Numbered from the stretch's first letter, positions 18,218 through 27,764 are shown. The stretch: DNA of 64,000 nucleotides from Promineifilum sp. (GCA_017983515.1 JAGOBF010000016.1:1-64000); one strand, 5' to 3'. Translations and numbers: made by a program. The notes: generated from the sequence alone by a model not told the origin.

Positions 18218-19189
18218 CTATTGCAATGTCAATGTCCCCCACGTCGTCGGATCACCGAATCGCCGGCCGGCGACGCTGGACTTCATCATTTCCTGCAAGG
18301 CTACGCCCGGCCGGTCGTTGTCGTTCACGTTGACGGCCAGGCCAACTACCAGACCCGCGGCCGGCGTCAGATTGACATCGCGCCAGGGGATAGCCGCCTC
18401 CAGTAAATAACCGCTGCCGGTCGAAACGGCCGCCAGCACGATGCTGTGAGGCGTGGCCGCGTCGAGCATCGACCCGTCGGACGTGCCCTGAAAGCGAAAT
18501 GCCGAGGGTGGGATCGTCGCGAAATCGCCCGGAGAGATGGTAATCTGAAAATCGTCGGGACTGAGCGATGGGCCGTAGTCGTCGGCGCGGTCGGCATCGA
18601 TTTGCAGCTCGACGCTGTCCCCGCGAAAGGTCTGGTTGCCGGTCTGGTTCTGGGCGTGGATGTCATCGGCGACGTTGACCAGCAGATAAAGATTGGCATC
18701 GTCCCACATGACCTGCCACGAGGCGGCCAGGTCGTCGCTGCCGTCCCACGAGTCGCTGGTGAAGGCGATGTAGGGCGAGGAGTAGGTGGGAAGGTCGAGC
18801 CATTCGGCGGCGTTGCCGTCGATAGTCGGCGCGGTTGCCGTTCGCGGGGCGACGACGTCGGAGGCGGGGGGTGGTTGCGGCGGCGTGGCGAAGGCTGCTG
18901 GCAGCGTGACGGTCGGCGCCAGTCCCGCCCCAGTGTCCACCTCGGTGCCCGCCACGTCCGGCGCACTGGTAGCTTGCACTTCGGCCGCGGCCGTCGCTTC
19001 GGCCGGCAGCAAGATGCCCGGCTCCGGTGCTGTACGCTGTTGCAGTATGAAGTAGGCCAGGGCACAGGATCCCGCGAACAGGAAGGCCGCTGCGAGCAGC
19101 GCGACGGCGTATCGGCCGCGCCGCGGCCGCGGCTGGTCCGGCTCCATACCCTGCCACGCCTCTTCCCAGTTAGTATTGCGATCATCCAT
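18218..19189 (-). CDS. Membrane-anchored protein with CBM9-like domain
   Basis: About 323 residues from MDDRNTNWEEAWQG. Short basic cytoplasmic segment, one TM helix (YAVALLAAAFLFAGSCALAYFIL), a Pro/Thr/Ala linker of about 80 residues, then a C-terminal domain from APTIDGNAAEWLDLP to the end. That pattern (TIDG..EW, WDDANLYLLVNVADD, DSVELQIDAD, YLLEAAIPW, GLAVNVNDND) is the CBM9/DOMON-like sugar- or ligand-binding fold. An in-frame ATG at 19312 would add 41 residues and has an AGGATGG upstream, so the start is not settled. Probably displays a carbohydrate-binding head outside the membrane. Confidence 0.75.
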   Translation of the reverse strand: MDDRNTNWEEAWQGMEPDQPRPRRGRYAVALLAAAFLFAGSCALAYFILQQRTAPEPGILLPAEATAAAEVQATSAPDVAGTEVDTGAGLAPTVTLPAAFATPPQPPPASDVVAPRTATAPTIDGNAAEWLDLPTYSSPYIAFTSDSWDGSDDLAASWQVMWDDANLYLLVNVADDIHAQNQTGNQTFRGDSVELQIDADRADDYGPSLSPDDFQITISPGDFATIPPSAFRFQGTSDGSMLDAATPHSIVLAAVSTGSGYLLEAAIPWRDVNLTPAAGLVVGLAVNVNDNDRPGVALQEMMKSSVAGRRFGDPTTWGTLTLQ

Positions 19190-19316
19190 CGTGCTCGAAA
19201 GGTAACTGTTTTCAAATGGGCCGGCAAGTATCGCAGATATAACTTGCGCGGCTGGAGGAGCACTCGAAGCCCCTGCTAGCGAAGAGATAGGCGGCACATC
19301 AGGCGTCGTCATCTAT

Positions 19317-19345
19317 TTGGATGCCATCCTTGCATCGCATATAAT
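19317..19345 (+). promoter_or_regulatory. Promoter of the small membrane-protein gene (leaderless)
   Basis: TTGGAT (19317-19322), 17 bp, perfect TATAAT (19340-19345), with an ATG 7 nt further at 19353. The spacing means the first transcribed bases would be the start codon. Confidence 0.5.
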
Positions 19346-19352
19346 GACTTTG

Positions 19353-19719
19353 ATGAGCGCCCCCACGGTCACCACTCGCCCGCGTAATATCCATATCGTC
19401 TTGTGGGGGGTGCGGTTTCTGGCGCTGTGGAGTTTTGGACAGGCCATCGCTCTCTTTCTGCAACAGGGCGGGTTGGTTGAACAGTCATCGATACCCGATC
19501 CCCGCTGCCGTCCTCCATTGGCGAAGACATCCGCGCCGTCGGCCGCTCATTCCGCTTCTTCTGATCGTCTACGGTGTTTATGTACTTGGAATCATGAAGG
19601 CGTTTTCTGACCTGCCACCGACGAAACTGCCCATTGTCGCCTGCGCTGCCTTTGGCAGTTATTCGGGTTGGGCAGTATGGAAGACAAAAGCAGGCAAGGT
19701 TTCTCACGCTCGACATTAA
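19353..19719 (+). pseudogene. Small membrane protein gene with a frameshift
   Basis: The frame from ATG 19353 gives MSAPTVTTRPRN followed by a TM helix (IHIVLWGVRFLALWSFGQAIALFL), then loses protein-like character after about QQGGLVEQ. A second frame, shifted by one base, takes over from about 19480 (HRYPIPAAVLHWRRHP) and contains two more TM-like segments (LIPLLLIVYGVYVLGIM and a GSYSGWAVW region), ending at 19719 a few bases before the carboxyltransferase gene. Joined, they would make one three-helix protein of about 120 residues. Either a real frameshift or a sequencing error. Family not recognised. Confidence 0.5.
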
Positions 19720-19743
19720 GGAGAAGGCACAACCAGGTACCTT

Positions 19744-21288
19744 ATGAACCCTAAAATCGAACAACTTCGGCAACTGAAGCGGCAAGCCCACGAGGGCGGC
19801 GGCGCGGACAAAATGGCCGTGCGCAAGGAAAAGGGCAAACTGTCGGCCCGCGAACGGATTGAGGTCTTGCTGGACAAGGGTTCTTTCCGGGAGGTCGATG
19901 CCCTCATGGTTCATCGCGAAACGAACTTCGGGATGGATAAAAAGAAGGTCCTGGGCGACAGTGTGGTGACCGGGTGGGGGACGATAGACGGCCGTTTGGT
20001 CTATGTCTTCAGCCAGGACTTCACCGTCTTCGGCGGCAGCCTGAGCGGTGTTCACGCCGAGAAGATCTGCAAGATCATGGATATGGCTATTCGCAACGGC
20101 GCGCCCATGATCGGTATCAACGATTCGGGCGGGGCGCGCATCCAGGAAGGCGTTGTCAGCCTGGCCGGGTATGCCGATGTGTTTCTCCGCAACACGCTGG
20201 CTTCGGGCGTTATCCCCCAGATCAGTGTCATCATGGGGCCGTGCGCGGGCGGTGCGGTCTATTCCCCGGCGCTAACCGACTTCATCTTCATGGTCAAGAA
20301 CAGCAGCCATATGTTCATCACCGGCCCCGACGTTGTGAAGGCGGTAACCGGCCAGGATGTGACCTTCGAGGAACTGGGCGGGGCGATGACCCACAACGCC
20401 ATCAGCGGCGTGGCCCACATGGCGACCGAGTCGGAAGAGGATTGTCTCTTTCTAATTCGCGAGTTAATGAGTTATTTGCCTTCCAACAACATGGAGGACG
20501 CGCCGTTCAGGGCCGGCGGCGACGACAGCCTGCGCAGCGAAGAAGCGCTCAACGACATCGTGCCCGACAATCCCAACAAGCCCTATGACATCCGCGAAGT
20601 GGTCAGCCTGATCGTCGACGACGGCCGTTTTTACGAGATTCAGGAACACTATGCCCAGAATATCGTTGTCGGCTTTGCCCGGCTAGGCGGCTTTAGCGTG
20701 GGCATCGTCGCTAATCAGCCGATGGTGTTGGCGGGGGTACTCGACATCGCCGCCAGCGAAAAGGCGGCCCGCTTCGTGCGCTTTTGCGATTGCTTCAATA
20801 TCCCGCTAATCGTCTTCGAAGATGTACCCGGCTTCCTGCCCGGCCTCGACCAGGAGCACGGCGGCATCATTCGGCACGGGGCCAAACTGCTCTACGCCTT
20901 TTGCGAGGCGACCGTGCCCAAGCTGACCGTCATCACCCGCAAGGCCTATGGCGGGGCGTACTGCGTCATGAACAGCAAGCACATTCGCTCTGATTTCAAC
21001 GTCGCCTGGCCGTCGGCCGAGATCGCCGTCATGGGGCCGGAGGGCGCGGTCAACATCATCTACCGGCGCGAGATCGCCGACGCCGAAGCGGCCGAAGCCA
21101 AACGCTCTGAACTGGTGGACGAGTATCGCGACCACCTGGCGAACCCTTACATCGCCGCTCAGCGTGGGTACATCGACGACGTGATCGAACCCAGCGAAAC
21201 ACGGCCGCGGCTGATCAACGCGCTTAACATGCTGCAAAACAAGCGCGATCAGAATCCGCCCAAAAAACACGGCAATATTCCGCTTTAG
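19744..21288 (+). CDS. pccB: Acyl-CoA carboxylase carboxyltransferase subunit (propionyl/methylmalonyl type)
   Basis: 514-residue biotin-dependent carboxyltransferase; transfers the carboxyl group from carboxybiotin to acyl-CoA. The crotonase-fold halves are complete: [12 protein letters not shown] and [15 protein letters not shown] in the N-lobe, [27 protein letters not shown] and [18 protein letters not shown] in the C-lobe. It is followed by biotin carboxylase and biotin carrier genes, so the three form one holoenzyme. Whether the preferred substrate is propionyl-CoA or acetyl-CoA is not certain from sequence. Confidence 0.93.
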   Translation: MNPKIEQLRQLKRQAHEGGGADKMAVRKEKGKLSARERIEVLLDKGSFREVDALMVHRETNFGMDKKKVLGDSVVTGWGTIDGRLVYVFSQDFTVFGGSLSGVHAEKICKIMDMAIRNGAPMIGINDSGGARIQEGVVSLAGYADVFLRNTLASGVIPQISVIMGPCAGGAVYSPALTDFIFMVKNSSHMFITGPDVVKAVTGQDVTFEELGGAMTHNAISGVAHMATESEEDCLFLIRELMSYLPSNNMEDAPFRAGGDDSLRSEEALNDIVPDNPNKPYDIREVVSLIVDDGRFYEIQEHYAQNIVVGFARLGGFSVGIVANQPMVLAGVLDIAASEKAARFVRFCDCFNIPLIVFEDVPGFLPGLDQEHGGIIRHGAKLLYAFCEATVPKLTVITRKAYGGAYCVMNSKHIRSDFNVAWPSAEIAVMGPEGAVNIIYRREIADAEAAEAKRSELVDEYRDHLANPYIAAQRGYIDDVIEPSETRPRLINALNMLQNKRDQNPPKKHGNIPL

Positions 21289-21303
21289 ACTCTTCAGGAG
21301 CGC

Positions 21304-22830
21304 ATGATGTTGAGAGATGACGGTCTCCTGATTCGAAAATTCGATAAACTGCTGATCGCCAACCGGGGCGAGATCGCCGTGCGTATTCTGCGCGCCGCAC
21401 GAGAACTGGGCATTGCCACCGTGGCAGTGTACTCCGACGCCGACCGCAATGCGCCCCACGTGCGCTTCGCGGATGAAGCCTATCATATTGGGCCGCCACC
21501 CGCACGCGACAGCTATCTCGTCGTCGAGAAGCTGCTGGATGTGGCGCGTCGCTCCGGCGCCGAGGCCATCCATCCTGGCTACGGCTTTTTGGCCGAGCGC
21601 GAGTCCTTCGCCCAGGCGTGTGCCGACGCCGGCATCGTGTTCGTTGGCCCCCCGGCGCGGGCCATCGGCATCATGGGCGATAAGCTCATGGCCCGCGCGA
21701 CGGTGATCGCCGCCGGCGTGCCCGTCGTGCCGGGCACGGAGCCGGGACAATCGGATGAGGCGATGACGGCCGCCGCCATCGTTATGGGTTTTCCGGTGCT
21801 GGTGAAGGCTGCCGCTGGCGGTGGGGGCAAGGGCATGCGCCCGGTCAGCCGCGTCGAAGATTTGCCCGACGCATTCGCCTCTGCGCGTCGTGAGGCGCAG
21901 GCGGCCTTCGGCGACGATACGGTCTACATCGAGAAAATGATTGCCGAGGCGCGCCACATCGAGATTCAGCTTTTGGCCGACAGCCAGGGGAATACCATCT
22001 ATCTGGGCGAGCGCGAGTGTTCGCTCCAGCGTCGCCATCAAAAGCTGATCGAGGAAGCGCCTTCATTCGCTGTCGACGCCGACTTGCGTCGCCGCATGGG
22101 CGAGGTAGCCGTGGCCGCCGCCCTCGCCGTCAATTATGTCAATGCAGGCACAATTGAGTTTCTGCTCGACCGCGACAAGAACTTCTACTTTCTGGAGATG
22201 AACACGCGCGTGCAGGTCGAGCATCCGGTGACGGAATTGGTGACGGGCATCGACATCGTGCAGGAACAACTGCGTATCGCCCGCGGCCGTCGTCTGCGCC
22301 TCAGACAGGAGGATGTCCGCATCAAGGGGTGGGCCATCGAATGCCGCATCAACGCCGAAGACCCGTATAACAATTATTTACCGTCGACCGGCACGATCAC
22401 AGTCTCCCATCTGCCGACCGGGCCGGGCGTGCGAGTAGACACCGGCGTGCACGTGGGCAATGAGATTACTCCCTATTACGATTCGATGATCAGCAAACTC
22501 GTTTGCTACGGCGAGACGCGCGGGGAGGCCGTGTTGCGAATGCGCCGGGCGTTGGAGGAGTATCGAATCCTGGGCGTTAAGACCAACATCCCGTTCCACC
22601 AGCACATGATGGATAGCCACCGGTTCATGTCGGGCCAATTCGATACCAAGTTCGTCGAGGATCGGTTCAGCATGGACGACCGCGAGGCGTCCCACGCCCT
22701 GGAAGCGGCCCTGTTGGCGACGCTGGCGGCCCACGAGCAGAACCAGCGCGCGGCCCAAATTGTGGCTCCTGGGGCGCGCGATACCAGTAACTGGAAATGG
22801 CTCAGCCGCTGGGAACGGCTGCGCCGCTAG
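21304..22830 (+). CDS. accC: Biotin carboxylase subunit of acyl-CoA carboxylase
   Basis: 508 residues. N-terminal biotin carboxylase fold (FDKLLIANRGEIAVRILRAAREL), ATP-grasp region with the glycine loop AAAGGGGKGMRPV, ERECSLQRRHQKLIEEAP, and EMNTRVQVEHPVTELVTGID with the catalytic Arg. It ATP-dependently carboxylates biotin on the carrier protein encoded next. Slightly longer than E. coli AccC (449) through a C-terminal tail. AGGAG stands just upstream of two consecutive ATGs; the second (21307) has the better spacing. Confidence 0.95.
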   Translation: MMLRDDGLLIRKFDKLLIANRGEIAVRILRAARELGIATVAVYSDADRNAPHVRFADEAYHIGPPPARDSYLVVEKLLDVARRSGAEAIHPGYGFLAERESFAQACADAGIVFVGPPARAIGIMGDKLMARATVIAAGVPVVPGTEPGQSDEAMTAAAIVMGFPVLVKAAAGGGGKGMRPVSRVEDLPDAFASARREAQAAFGDDTVYIEKMIAEARHIEIQLLADSQGNTIYLGERECSLQRRHQKLIEEAPSFAVDADLRRRMGEVAVAAALAVNYVNAGTIEFLLDRDKNFYFLEMNTRVQVEHPVTELVTGIDIVQEQLRIARGRRLRLRQEDVRIKGWAIECRINAEDPYNNYLPSTGTITVSHLPTGPGVRVDTGVHVGNEITPYYDSMISKLVCYGETRGEAVLRMRRALEEYRILGVKTNIPFHQHMMDSHRFMSGQFDTKFVEDRFSMDDREASHALEAALLATLAAHEQNQRAAQIVAPGARDTSNWKWLSRWERLRR

Positions 22831-22851
22831 GGGAGCCGGCGGAAGCGTGAT

Positions 22852-23397
22852 ATGAAGTACATCGCCATTGTGAAGGATCAGGAATACACCATTGAGATCG
22901 ATCCCGACCAGGGCATCCTGATCGATAACGTGCCCCATGAAATCGACTTCAAACGGTTGCCGTCCGGCGGCGTCACGTCGCTGCTCATGGACAATCGCTC
23001 TATATCGGCGGTCATCGAGGAGATGGGCGATTATTGGGACGTGCTGATCGCCGGCGAACTCTATGCTGTACGCGTACAGGACGAGCGCGCCTACCGCCTG
23101 GAACGGATGCGCTCTTCGGGCCTGGACGTGGATGGCGAGGCGCTGGTCACCTCGCCCATGCCGGGCATCATTGTGGCCGTCCCGGTGGCCGTCGGTGATT
23201 TCGTTCGCCGGGGAGACAAAGTCATCATTCTGGAGTCCATGAAAATGGAGAACGAATTGCGCGCGCCATGCGACGGCTTGGTGACGCACGTATTCGTGGC
23301 CGCCGGCGGAGCAGTCGAGAAAGATCAACCCCTGGTTGGCATCAGCCAGGAAGGTGAAGCCGCGCAGGACGTAAACATCGGGGCCGACGCCGAATGA
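22852..23397 (+). CDS. Biotin carboxyl carrier protein
   Basis: 181 residues. The C-terminal biotinyl domain (about 100-170) has the lysine target in ESMKMENELRAP and the preceding TSPMPGIIVAVPVAVGDFV half-barrel. The N-terminal 90 residues (YIAIVKDQEYTIEID...) resemble the linker domain that docks carrier to carboxylase in propionyl-CoA carboxylases. It starts 21 bp after accC, completing the carboxylase operon. Confidence 0.93.
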   Translation: MKYIAIVKDQEYTIEIDPDQGILIDNVPHEIDFKRLPSGGVTSLLMDNRSISAVIEEMGDYWDVLIAGELYAVRVQDERAYRLERMRSSGLDVDGEALVTSPMPGIIVAVPVAVGDFVRRGDKVIILESMKMENELRAPCDGLVTHVFVAAGGAVEKDQPLVGISQEGEAAQDVNIGADAE

Positions 23398-23434
23398 ACG
23401 GCCGGCCAGCTGCTGATGGAGTTGTGCCGTCCCG

Positions 23435-24091
23435 ATGATCACCACAACTGCCACGGACAACGACAACCATCTGGTGGAGGTCGAGGTCAAATTCCTTCTG
23501 GATGACTTCGCCGCCCTTCGCCGGCGTCTGGCCCAGGTGGGTGCCCCCTTGGTTTCCCCGCGCGTTTTCGAGCGCAACGTCCGTTTCGACACGGTTGATG
23601 AGCGCTTGTTGGCCCGGCAAGAACTCCTGCGCCTGCGCCAGGACACTCGCGCGCGCCTGACCTTCAAAGGGCTGTTGGCCGAAGACGAGAAGAGCGAAGC
23701 TAAAATACGGGAAGAGATCGAAATCGAAGTGGGGGATTTCGACCGGATGTCGGCTATCTTGCAGCGCTTGGGCTTCCGGCCCGTCCAGGTCTACGAGAAA
23801 TATCGCGAGACTTACCAGTGGCGCGCCGTCGAAATCGTTCTGGACGAAATGCCCTTCGGCCGGTTTGTCGAGTTGGAAGGGGACGAACCCGGCTTGAAAA
23901 CGGTTGCCGCGGCGCTGGGTCTGGATTGGTCGCGACGCCTTTTGACTAATTATCTGGAGCTGATGGAGTTGTGCCGGCGCACGTTCGACTTGCCGTTTAC
24001 GGACCTCACCTTTGACAATTTCCGCGAACGGGTGATCGATATGGGCCGCCTGTTGCCGGTGTGTGTCGTGGCGAACGGGGAGGCGGAATGA
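23435..24091 (+). CDS. CYTH-domain protein (CyaB / thiamine-triphosphatase superfamily)
   Basis: 218 residues with the ExExK signature at Glu15-Val-Glu17-Val-Lys19, followed by RLRQDTRARLTFKG, EEIEIEVGDF, EKYRETYQW and EIVLDEMPFGRFVELEG strands of the triphosphate tunnel. Such enzymes act on triphosphates: class IV adenylate cyclase, thiamine triphosphatase or inorganic triphosphatase. Sequence alone does not choose between these. The stop overlaps the next start (ATGA), so it is coupled to the GyrA-CTD-like gene. Confidence 0.88.
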   Translation: MITTTATDNDNHLVEVEVKFLLDDFAALRRRLAQVGAPLVSPRVFERNVRFDTVDERLLARQELLRLRQDTRARLTFKGLLAEDEKSEAKIREEIEIEVGDFDRMSAILQRLGFRPVQVYEKYRETYQWRAVEIVLDEMPFGRFVELEGDEPGLKTVAAALGLDWSRRLLTNYLELMELCRRTFDLPFTDLTFDNFRERVIDMGRLLPVCVVANGEAE

Positions 24092-25122
24092 TCGGCGAAC
24101 GTCCGGATTTAAGCGGCCTGACGGCGGAAGTCGTGGCCTACATCGAGGCGCTCGAGGCCGCGCTCCAAAGAGGCCCAGTAGCCACACCGCCCGACCGGCC
24201 TACCGCGCTACCCGATGAACCGCCGACGACGAAGGTCATCCTTACCCTCAGTCGTCTGGGGATGATTAAGCGCACGTCGCGTCACCTCTATGGCCGCCAG
24301 CGCCGGGGAGGCATGGGGGTATTTGATCTCGATACCCAGGGCGATGACGCGCCCAGCCAGTTAGCTCAGGCGGATGAGAGCGACAGCGTGTTGTTACTGA
24401 CCAACGACGGGCGGGCTTTTCGATTGGCAGTGGCTTCCTTGCCCGGATCGCCGGTGCGTGCTCGGGGACAGGAGCTGCGTGAACTATTGCCCCTGCGGCC
24501 AAATGAGCGCGTGATCGGTCTGTTGCCCGATGGCGGTGGCCAATATGTGGTCCTGCTGAGCCAACGCGGCTGGGTGCGCCGCATTCTCGCCTCCTATATG
24601 GCAAAGAACCTCATTCCCGGAACCAGCTTCCATGATTTGAAAGAAGGCGGCCCGCTGGTAGCCGCCTGTTGGTCGCCGGGGGATGGCGACCTGTTCCTGG
24701 CTACGCACCAAGGCAAGGCAATTCGCTTCATGGAGCGGCAAGTGCCGGCGCGGGGCTGCCTGGGGATCCGCGTCGATCCGGCCGATGAGGCCGTTGCCGT
24801 CACGGCGGTGCGCGCCGACGACGGCGTGCTACTGTTGGGCGAAGACGGCCAGGGAACGATTCGCCTGATGAGCGGCTTTACCGCCAACAAGGCACCAGCC
24901 GCCGGCGGGAAAGTCGCCATCAAGACGGAGCGCCTTGTCGCCGCAGCCCGTGTAGCTGCTAACGATGACGTTTTCATCATTTCCCGCTTGGGCAAGCTAA
25001 TCCGGTTTGCGGCCGATGAAATCCCCGCCAAGGAAGGCGTAGTGCAGGGGGTTGCCTGCATGTCTTTGCGGGCGGATGAGGTTGTGACGTTGGCCGTGGC
25101 CGCCGGAGCCGCAGAATCCTGA
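24088..25122 (+). CDS. Free-standing GyrA C-terminal-like beta-pinwheel protein
   Basis: 344 residues. After an acidic N-terminal segment of about 45 residues come six blade-like repeats with the GyrA/ParC C-terminal pattern: KVILTLSRLGMIKRT, SVLLLTNDGRAFRLAV, YVVLLSQRGWVRRI, DLFLATHQGKAIRFM, GVLLLGEDGQGTIRLM and DVFIISRLGKLIRFAADEIP. A near-consensus GyrA-box, QRRGGMG (residues 71-77; consensus QRRGGKG), follows blade 1. There is no breakage-reunion domain. It should bind and wrap DNA, but its partner is unknown. ATG overlaps the CYTH stop. Confidence 0.85.
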   Translation: MIGERPDLSGLTAEVVAYIEALEAALQRGPVATPPDRPTALPDEPPTTKVILTLSRLGMIKRTSRHLYGRQRRGGMGVFDLDTQGDDAPSQLAQADESDSVLLLTNDGRAFRLAVASLPGSPVRARGQELRELLPLRPNERVIGLLPDGGGQYVVLLSQRGWVRRILASYMAKNLIPGTSFHDLKEGGPLVAACWSPGDGDLFLATHQGKAIRFMERQVPARGCLGIRVDPADEAVAVTAVRADDGVLLLGEDGQGTIRLMSGFTANKAPAAGGKVAIKTERLVAAARVAANDDVFIISRLGKLIRFAADEIPAKEGVVQGVACMSLRADEVVTLAVAAGAAES

Positions 25123-25157
25123 CCGAGCTTCCACCAGCTCGGCGGCATTCTTTTCAT
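25123..25157 (+). terminator. Possible terminator after the carboxylase/CYTH/GyrA-CTD operon
   Basis: CCGAGCT / AGCTCGG stem (25123-25129, 25136-25142) with a 6-nt loop, followed by CGGCATTCTTTTC. The T-run is interrupted, so efficiency is uncertain. Confidence 0.45.
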
Positions 25158-25239
25158 TCTACGTATGTCTCGTGGGCGAACAACCAGCTCTTCCTGACCC
25201 TATTAACTTTGACACTTAACCACAAGGAGAAAATCAAAT

Positions 25240-26418
25240 ATGTTGGCAAAAGCCACGGCCCTCAATGATGAAATTATACGCTTGCGCCGGTTGATTCACG
25301 CCAACCCGGAGTTGAGTTTTCAGGAATACCGCACGGCGGCGCTGGTGGCCGATACGTTAGCCGAGATCGGCGGCTATCGCGTGCGGACACAGGTGGGCAA
25401 GACGGGCGTCGTGGCCGAGCTAGGAGATTCGGGGCCGATCATTGCCATTCGGGCCGATATGGATGCGCTGCCCATCCACGAAGCAAACAATGTGCCCTAT
25501 GCATCCCAAAACGACGGGGTCATGCACGCTTGTGGTCATGACGCCCACACGGCCATCCTTCTCGGCGTGGCTCACCTGTTGCGGCAAAGCTATGCCGAAG
25601 AACGCTGGGATGGGCGAGTGCGGCTGCTGTTTCAGCCGGCCGAAGAATCATTCGACGAAAACAATATCAGTGGGGCGACGGCGATGCTAAATGACGACGC
25701 CCTGGACGGGCTTGACGCGGTTATCGCCTTGCACGTATCGTCCGACAGCCCGTCCGGTAACTTCATGTTCCAGGATGGGCCGAGCCTGGCCGCGGTCGAT
25801 TCGTTCGACGCCTGGATTTATGGCGACGGGGCGCACGGCGCTTACCCCCACACCGGCAGCGACCCTATATTTATGCTGGCGCCCATCCTGACCGCAATTT
25901 ATGCGATTCCGTCGCGGCGTATTAATCCCCTGTTCCCATCGGTTGTCAGCTTGGGGCAGGTGAGTGGTGGGGCGGCGAGCAATGTCATTCCCGACAAAGT
26001 ATTACTGCGCGGTACGATGCGCTCCATGTTGCCAGCAGTGCGCGAACAGCTTTGGTTTGACCTGGAAAATGCCTTGCGAATGACGGAACTGATGGGCGGC
26101 CGCTACGAACTCGACATCGTCAAGGGCTATCCGGCGATGATTAACGATCCCGAAGCCAACAGCTGGATGCGGCAGGTAGCCGGCGATTTGATCGGACCGG
26201 AAGCCGTCGTGGAAGCCCAGTTTGGCATGGGCGCGGAGGATTTCGCCTACATGACCCAGAAAGCCAAAGGGGCGATGTTCATGCTGGGCGCGGCCATGCC
26301 TGAGGGGCCTGCCCGCCATCACCACACCCCCACTTTCGACATCGACGAGGCGGTGCTCACGCCTGGCGCGGCCGTTCTGGCCGAAACCGCCCGGCGCTTC
26401 GTGACCGGTAAACTGTAG
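25240..26418 (+). CDS. M20D amidohydrolase (hippurate hydrolase/IAA-amino acid hydrolase-like)
   Basis: 392-residue metal-dependent amidohydrolase that cleaves N-acyl amino acids. Landmarks: LIHANPELSFQEYRTA, RADMDALPI, MHACGHDAHTAILLG (Cys, His ligands), LLFQPAEES (Glu), GMGAEDFAYM and the final RHHHTPTFDIDE (His). AAGGAGA lies upstream of the ATG. Family members include N-acetyl-diaminopimelate deacetylase and hippuricase; the substrate is not determined. Transcribed alone. Confidence 0.92.
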   Translation: MLAKATALNDEIIRLRRLIHANPELSFQEYRTAALVADTLAEIGGYRVRTQVGKTGVVAELGDSGPIIAIRADMDALPIHEANNVPYASQNDGVMHACGHDAHTAILLGVAHLLRQSYAEERWDGRVRLLFQPAEESFDENNISGATAMLNDDALDGLDAVIALHVSSDSPSGNFMFQDGPSLAAVDSFDAWIYGDGAHGAYPHTGSDPIFMLAPILTAIYAIPSRRINPLFPSVVSLGQVSGGAASNVIPDKVLLRGTMRSMLPAVREQLWFDLENALRMTELMGGRYELDIVKGYPAMINDPEANSWMRQVAGDLIGPEAVVEAQFGMGAEDFAYMTQKAKGAMFMLGAAMPEGPARHHHTPTFDIDEAVLTPGAAVLAETARRFVTGKL

Positions 26419-26649
26419 GATCGGGAAATATCACTTTCAGACCTGGTGAAAACGAGGCGAAATTGACGCGATTATGACAAGAAAGAACTTGTGTTCTATA
26501 GATATCCGTAGGTTAGTTATGTATACTGTTGGGACTGAATTATCGGCAGCATGATGGTCGGCCCCTTTGTAAAACTCGGCTTGCGTCCTTTGAGGCACGG
26601 GATCATCGTCTCCGCCAAGTTGAACAGGTACATACTCAGGAGGTATCGA

Positions 26650-27762
26650 ATGAACGCCTATATGTCAGCAGAAAGCCAAAGCAAGGTCGGCCGCCGTTCG
26701 TTTGCTCGGCCGCTCATGCTTGTCGTCGGTCTTATCATCATGGCCGCGGCCATATTCGCCTGGGCAGTGCCAGCCAGGTCGGCCACGATCCCCACCATCA
26801 GCATCTCCAGCGTCTTGTCCGACCAGACGGTGACGGTTCAGGCCCAAAACTTTCCGGCCAACCAGAACTTTGTCGTCACCATGGGGCCGATGGGTTCGCA
26901 GGGCGTCAACGGCTATGTGGTCGCCACGACGAACTCCGGCGTCGGCGGCTCGTTTAGCGCAACGTACAACGTTCCCGCTCAACTCAAGGGCTCGGAGCGG
27001 GTTGCCATCCGCCTGCAAACGTCTCATGCCTATCCCTATTACACCTACAACTGGTTCTGGAACAACACGACGGGCGGAACCGGCGGCATCCCCGGCTATG
27101 CCGGTGTTCCGACGTTTAGCATCGTCAGTGTTGAAGCGGGCAAAACGGTCACCGTTCAGACTGACAACTTTCCGCCGAATCAGTCATTTGCCGTCACGAT
27201 GGGGCCGATGGGCACCCAAGGCGTCAACGGTATCGTGGTCGGCACGTTGAACTCCGGCGTCGGCGGCGTGTTGAAGGCGACATTCAACATCCCCGCCCAG
27301 CTACAGACCGCCTATCAGGTGGCGATCCGCGCCCAGACGGCCCAGTCGGCTCCGTTCTTTGCCTATAACTGGTTCTATAACAACACGACGTCAACGGGAA
27401 CGCCGGGGACCGGTGGGCAACCCACCCCCCTGCCGCAACCCGTTCCGCCGCCCGTCTTTACCGGCACGCCAACCTTTACGGTCTGTGCGGTTGTCCAGAA
27501 TACGTCGGTGACGGTAAAGACCAAGGATTTCCCGGCGAACCAGACGTTCAAAATAACGATGGGTGCCTTTGGTACGCAGGGCATCGGTGGTTATGAGGTC
27601 GGCACATTGAATTCCGGCACGGGGGGCGCATTGACGGCAACTTTCAATTTGCCGCCCCAGCTTGTCGGCGCCGGCCGCATCGCCATACGCTTTCAATCGG
27701 GCCAGGCCTATCCGTTCTTTGCCTACAACTGGTTCTATAATACGACAGCCACTGTTTGCTAA
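26650..27762 (+). CDS. Secreted protein with three tandem unknown domains
   Basis: 370 residues from the ATG with a perfect AGGAGG upstream. Signal peptide (LMLVVGLIIMAAAIFAWAVPARSA). Then three domains of about 95 residues, each beginning PT(I/F)(S/T)I/V and containing TVTVQ..NFP.NQ.F.(V/I)TMG, a GTQG(V/I).G segment, NSG.GG and ending in FAYNWFYNN-T. A Pro-rich linker precedes the third. The repeats look like beta-sandwich modules; no catalytic residues are evident. A Cys appears only in the last domain and at the C-terminus. Not a family I can name. An extracellular structural or adhesive role is a guess. Confidence 0.8.
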   Translation: MNAYMSAESQSKVGRRSFARPLMLVVGLIIMAAAIFAWAVPARSATIPTISISSVLSDQTVTVQAQNFPANQNFVVTMGPMGSQGVNGYVVATTNSGVGGSFSATYNVPAQLKGSERVAIRLQTSHAYPYYTYNWFWNNTTGGTGGIPGYAGVPTFSIVSVEAGKTVTVQTDNFPPNQSFAVTMGPMGTQGVNGIVVGTLNSGVGGVLKATFNIPAQLQTAYQVAIRAQTAQSAPFFAYNWFYNNTTSTGTPGTGGQPTPLPQPVPPPVFTGTPTFTVCAVVQNTSVTVKTKDFPANQTFKITMGAFGTQGIGGYEVGTLNSGTGGALTATFNLPPQLVGAGRIAIRFQSGQAYPFFAYNWFYNTTATVC

Positions 27763-27764
27763 GA

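Noticed and set aside
18367..19263. Long minus-strand frame (298 codons) over the CBM9-like gene
   Set aside because: Composition is extremely rich in Arg/Pro, typical of a shadow frame in GC-rich DNA; the other frame holds the recognisable TM helix and CBM9-like pattern.
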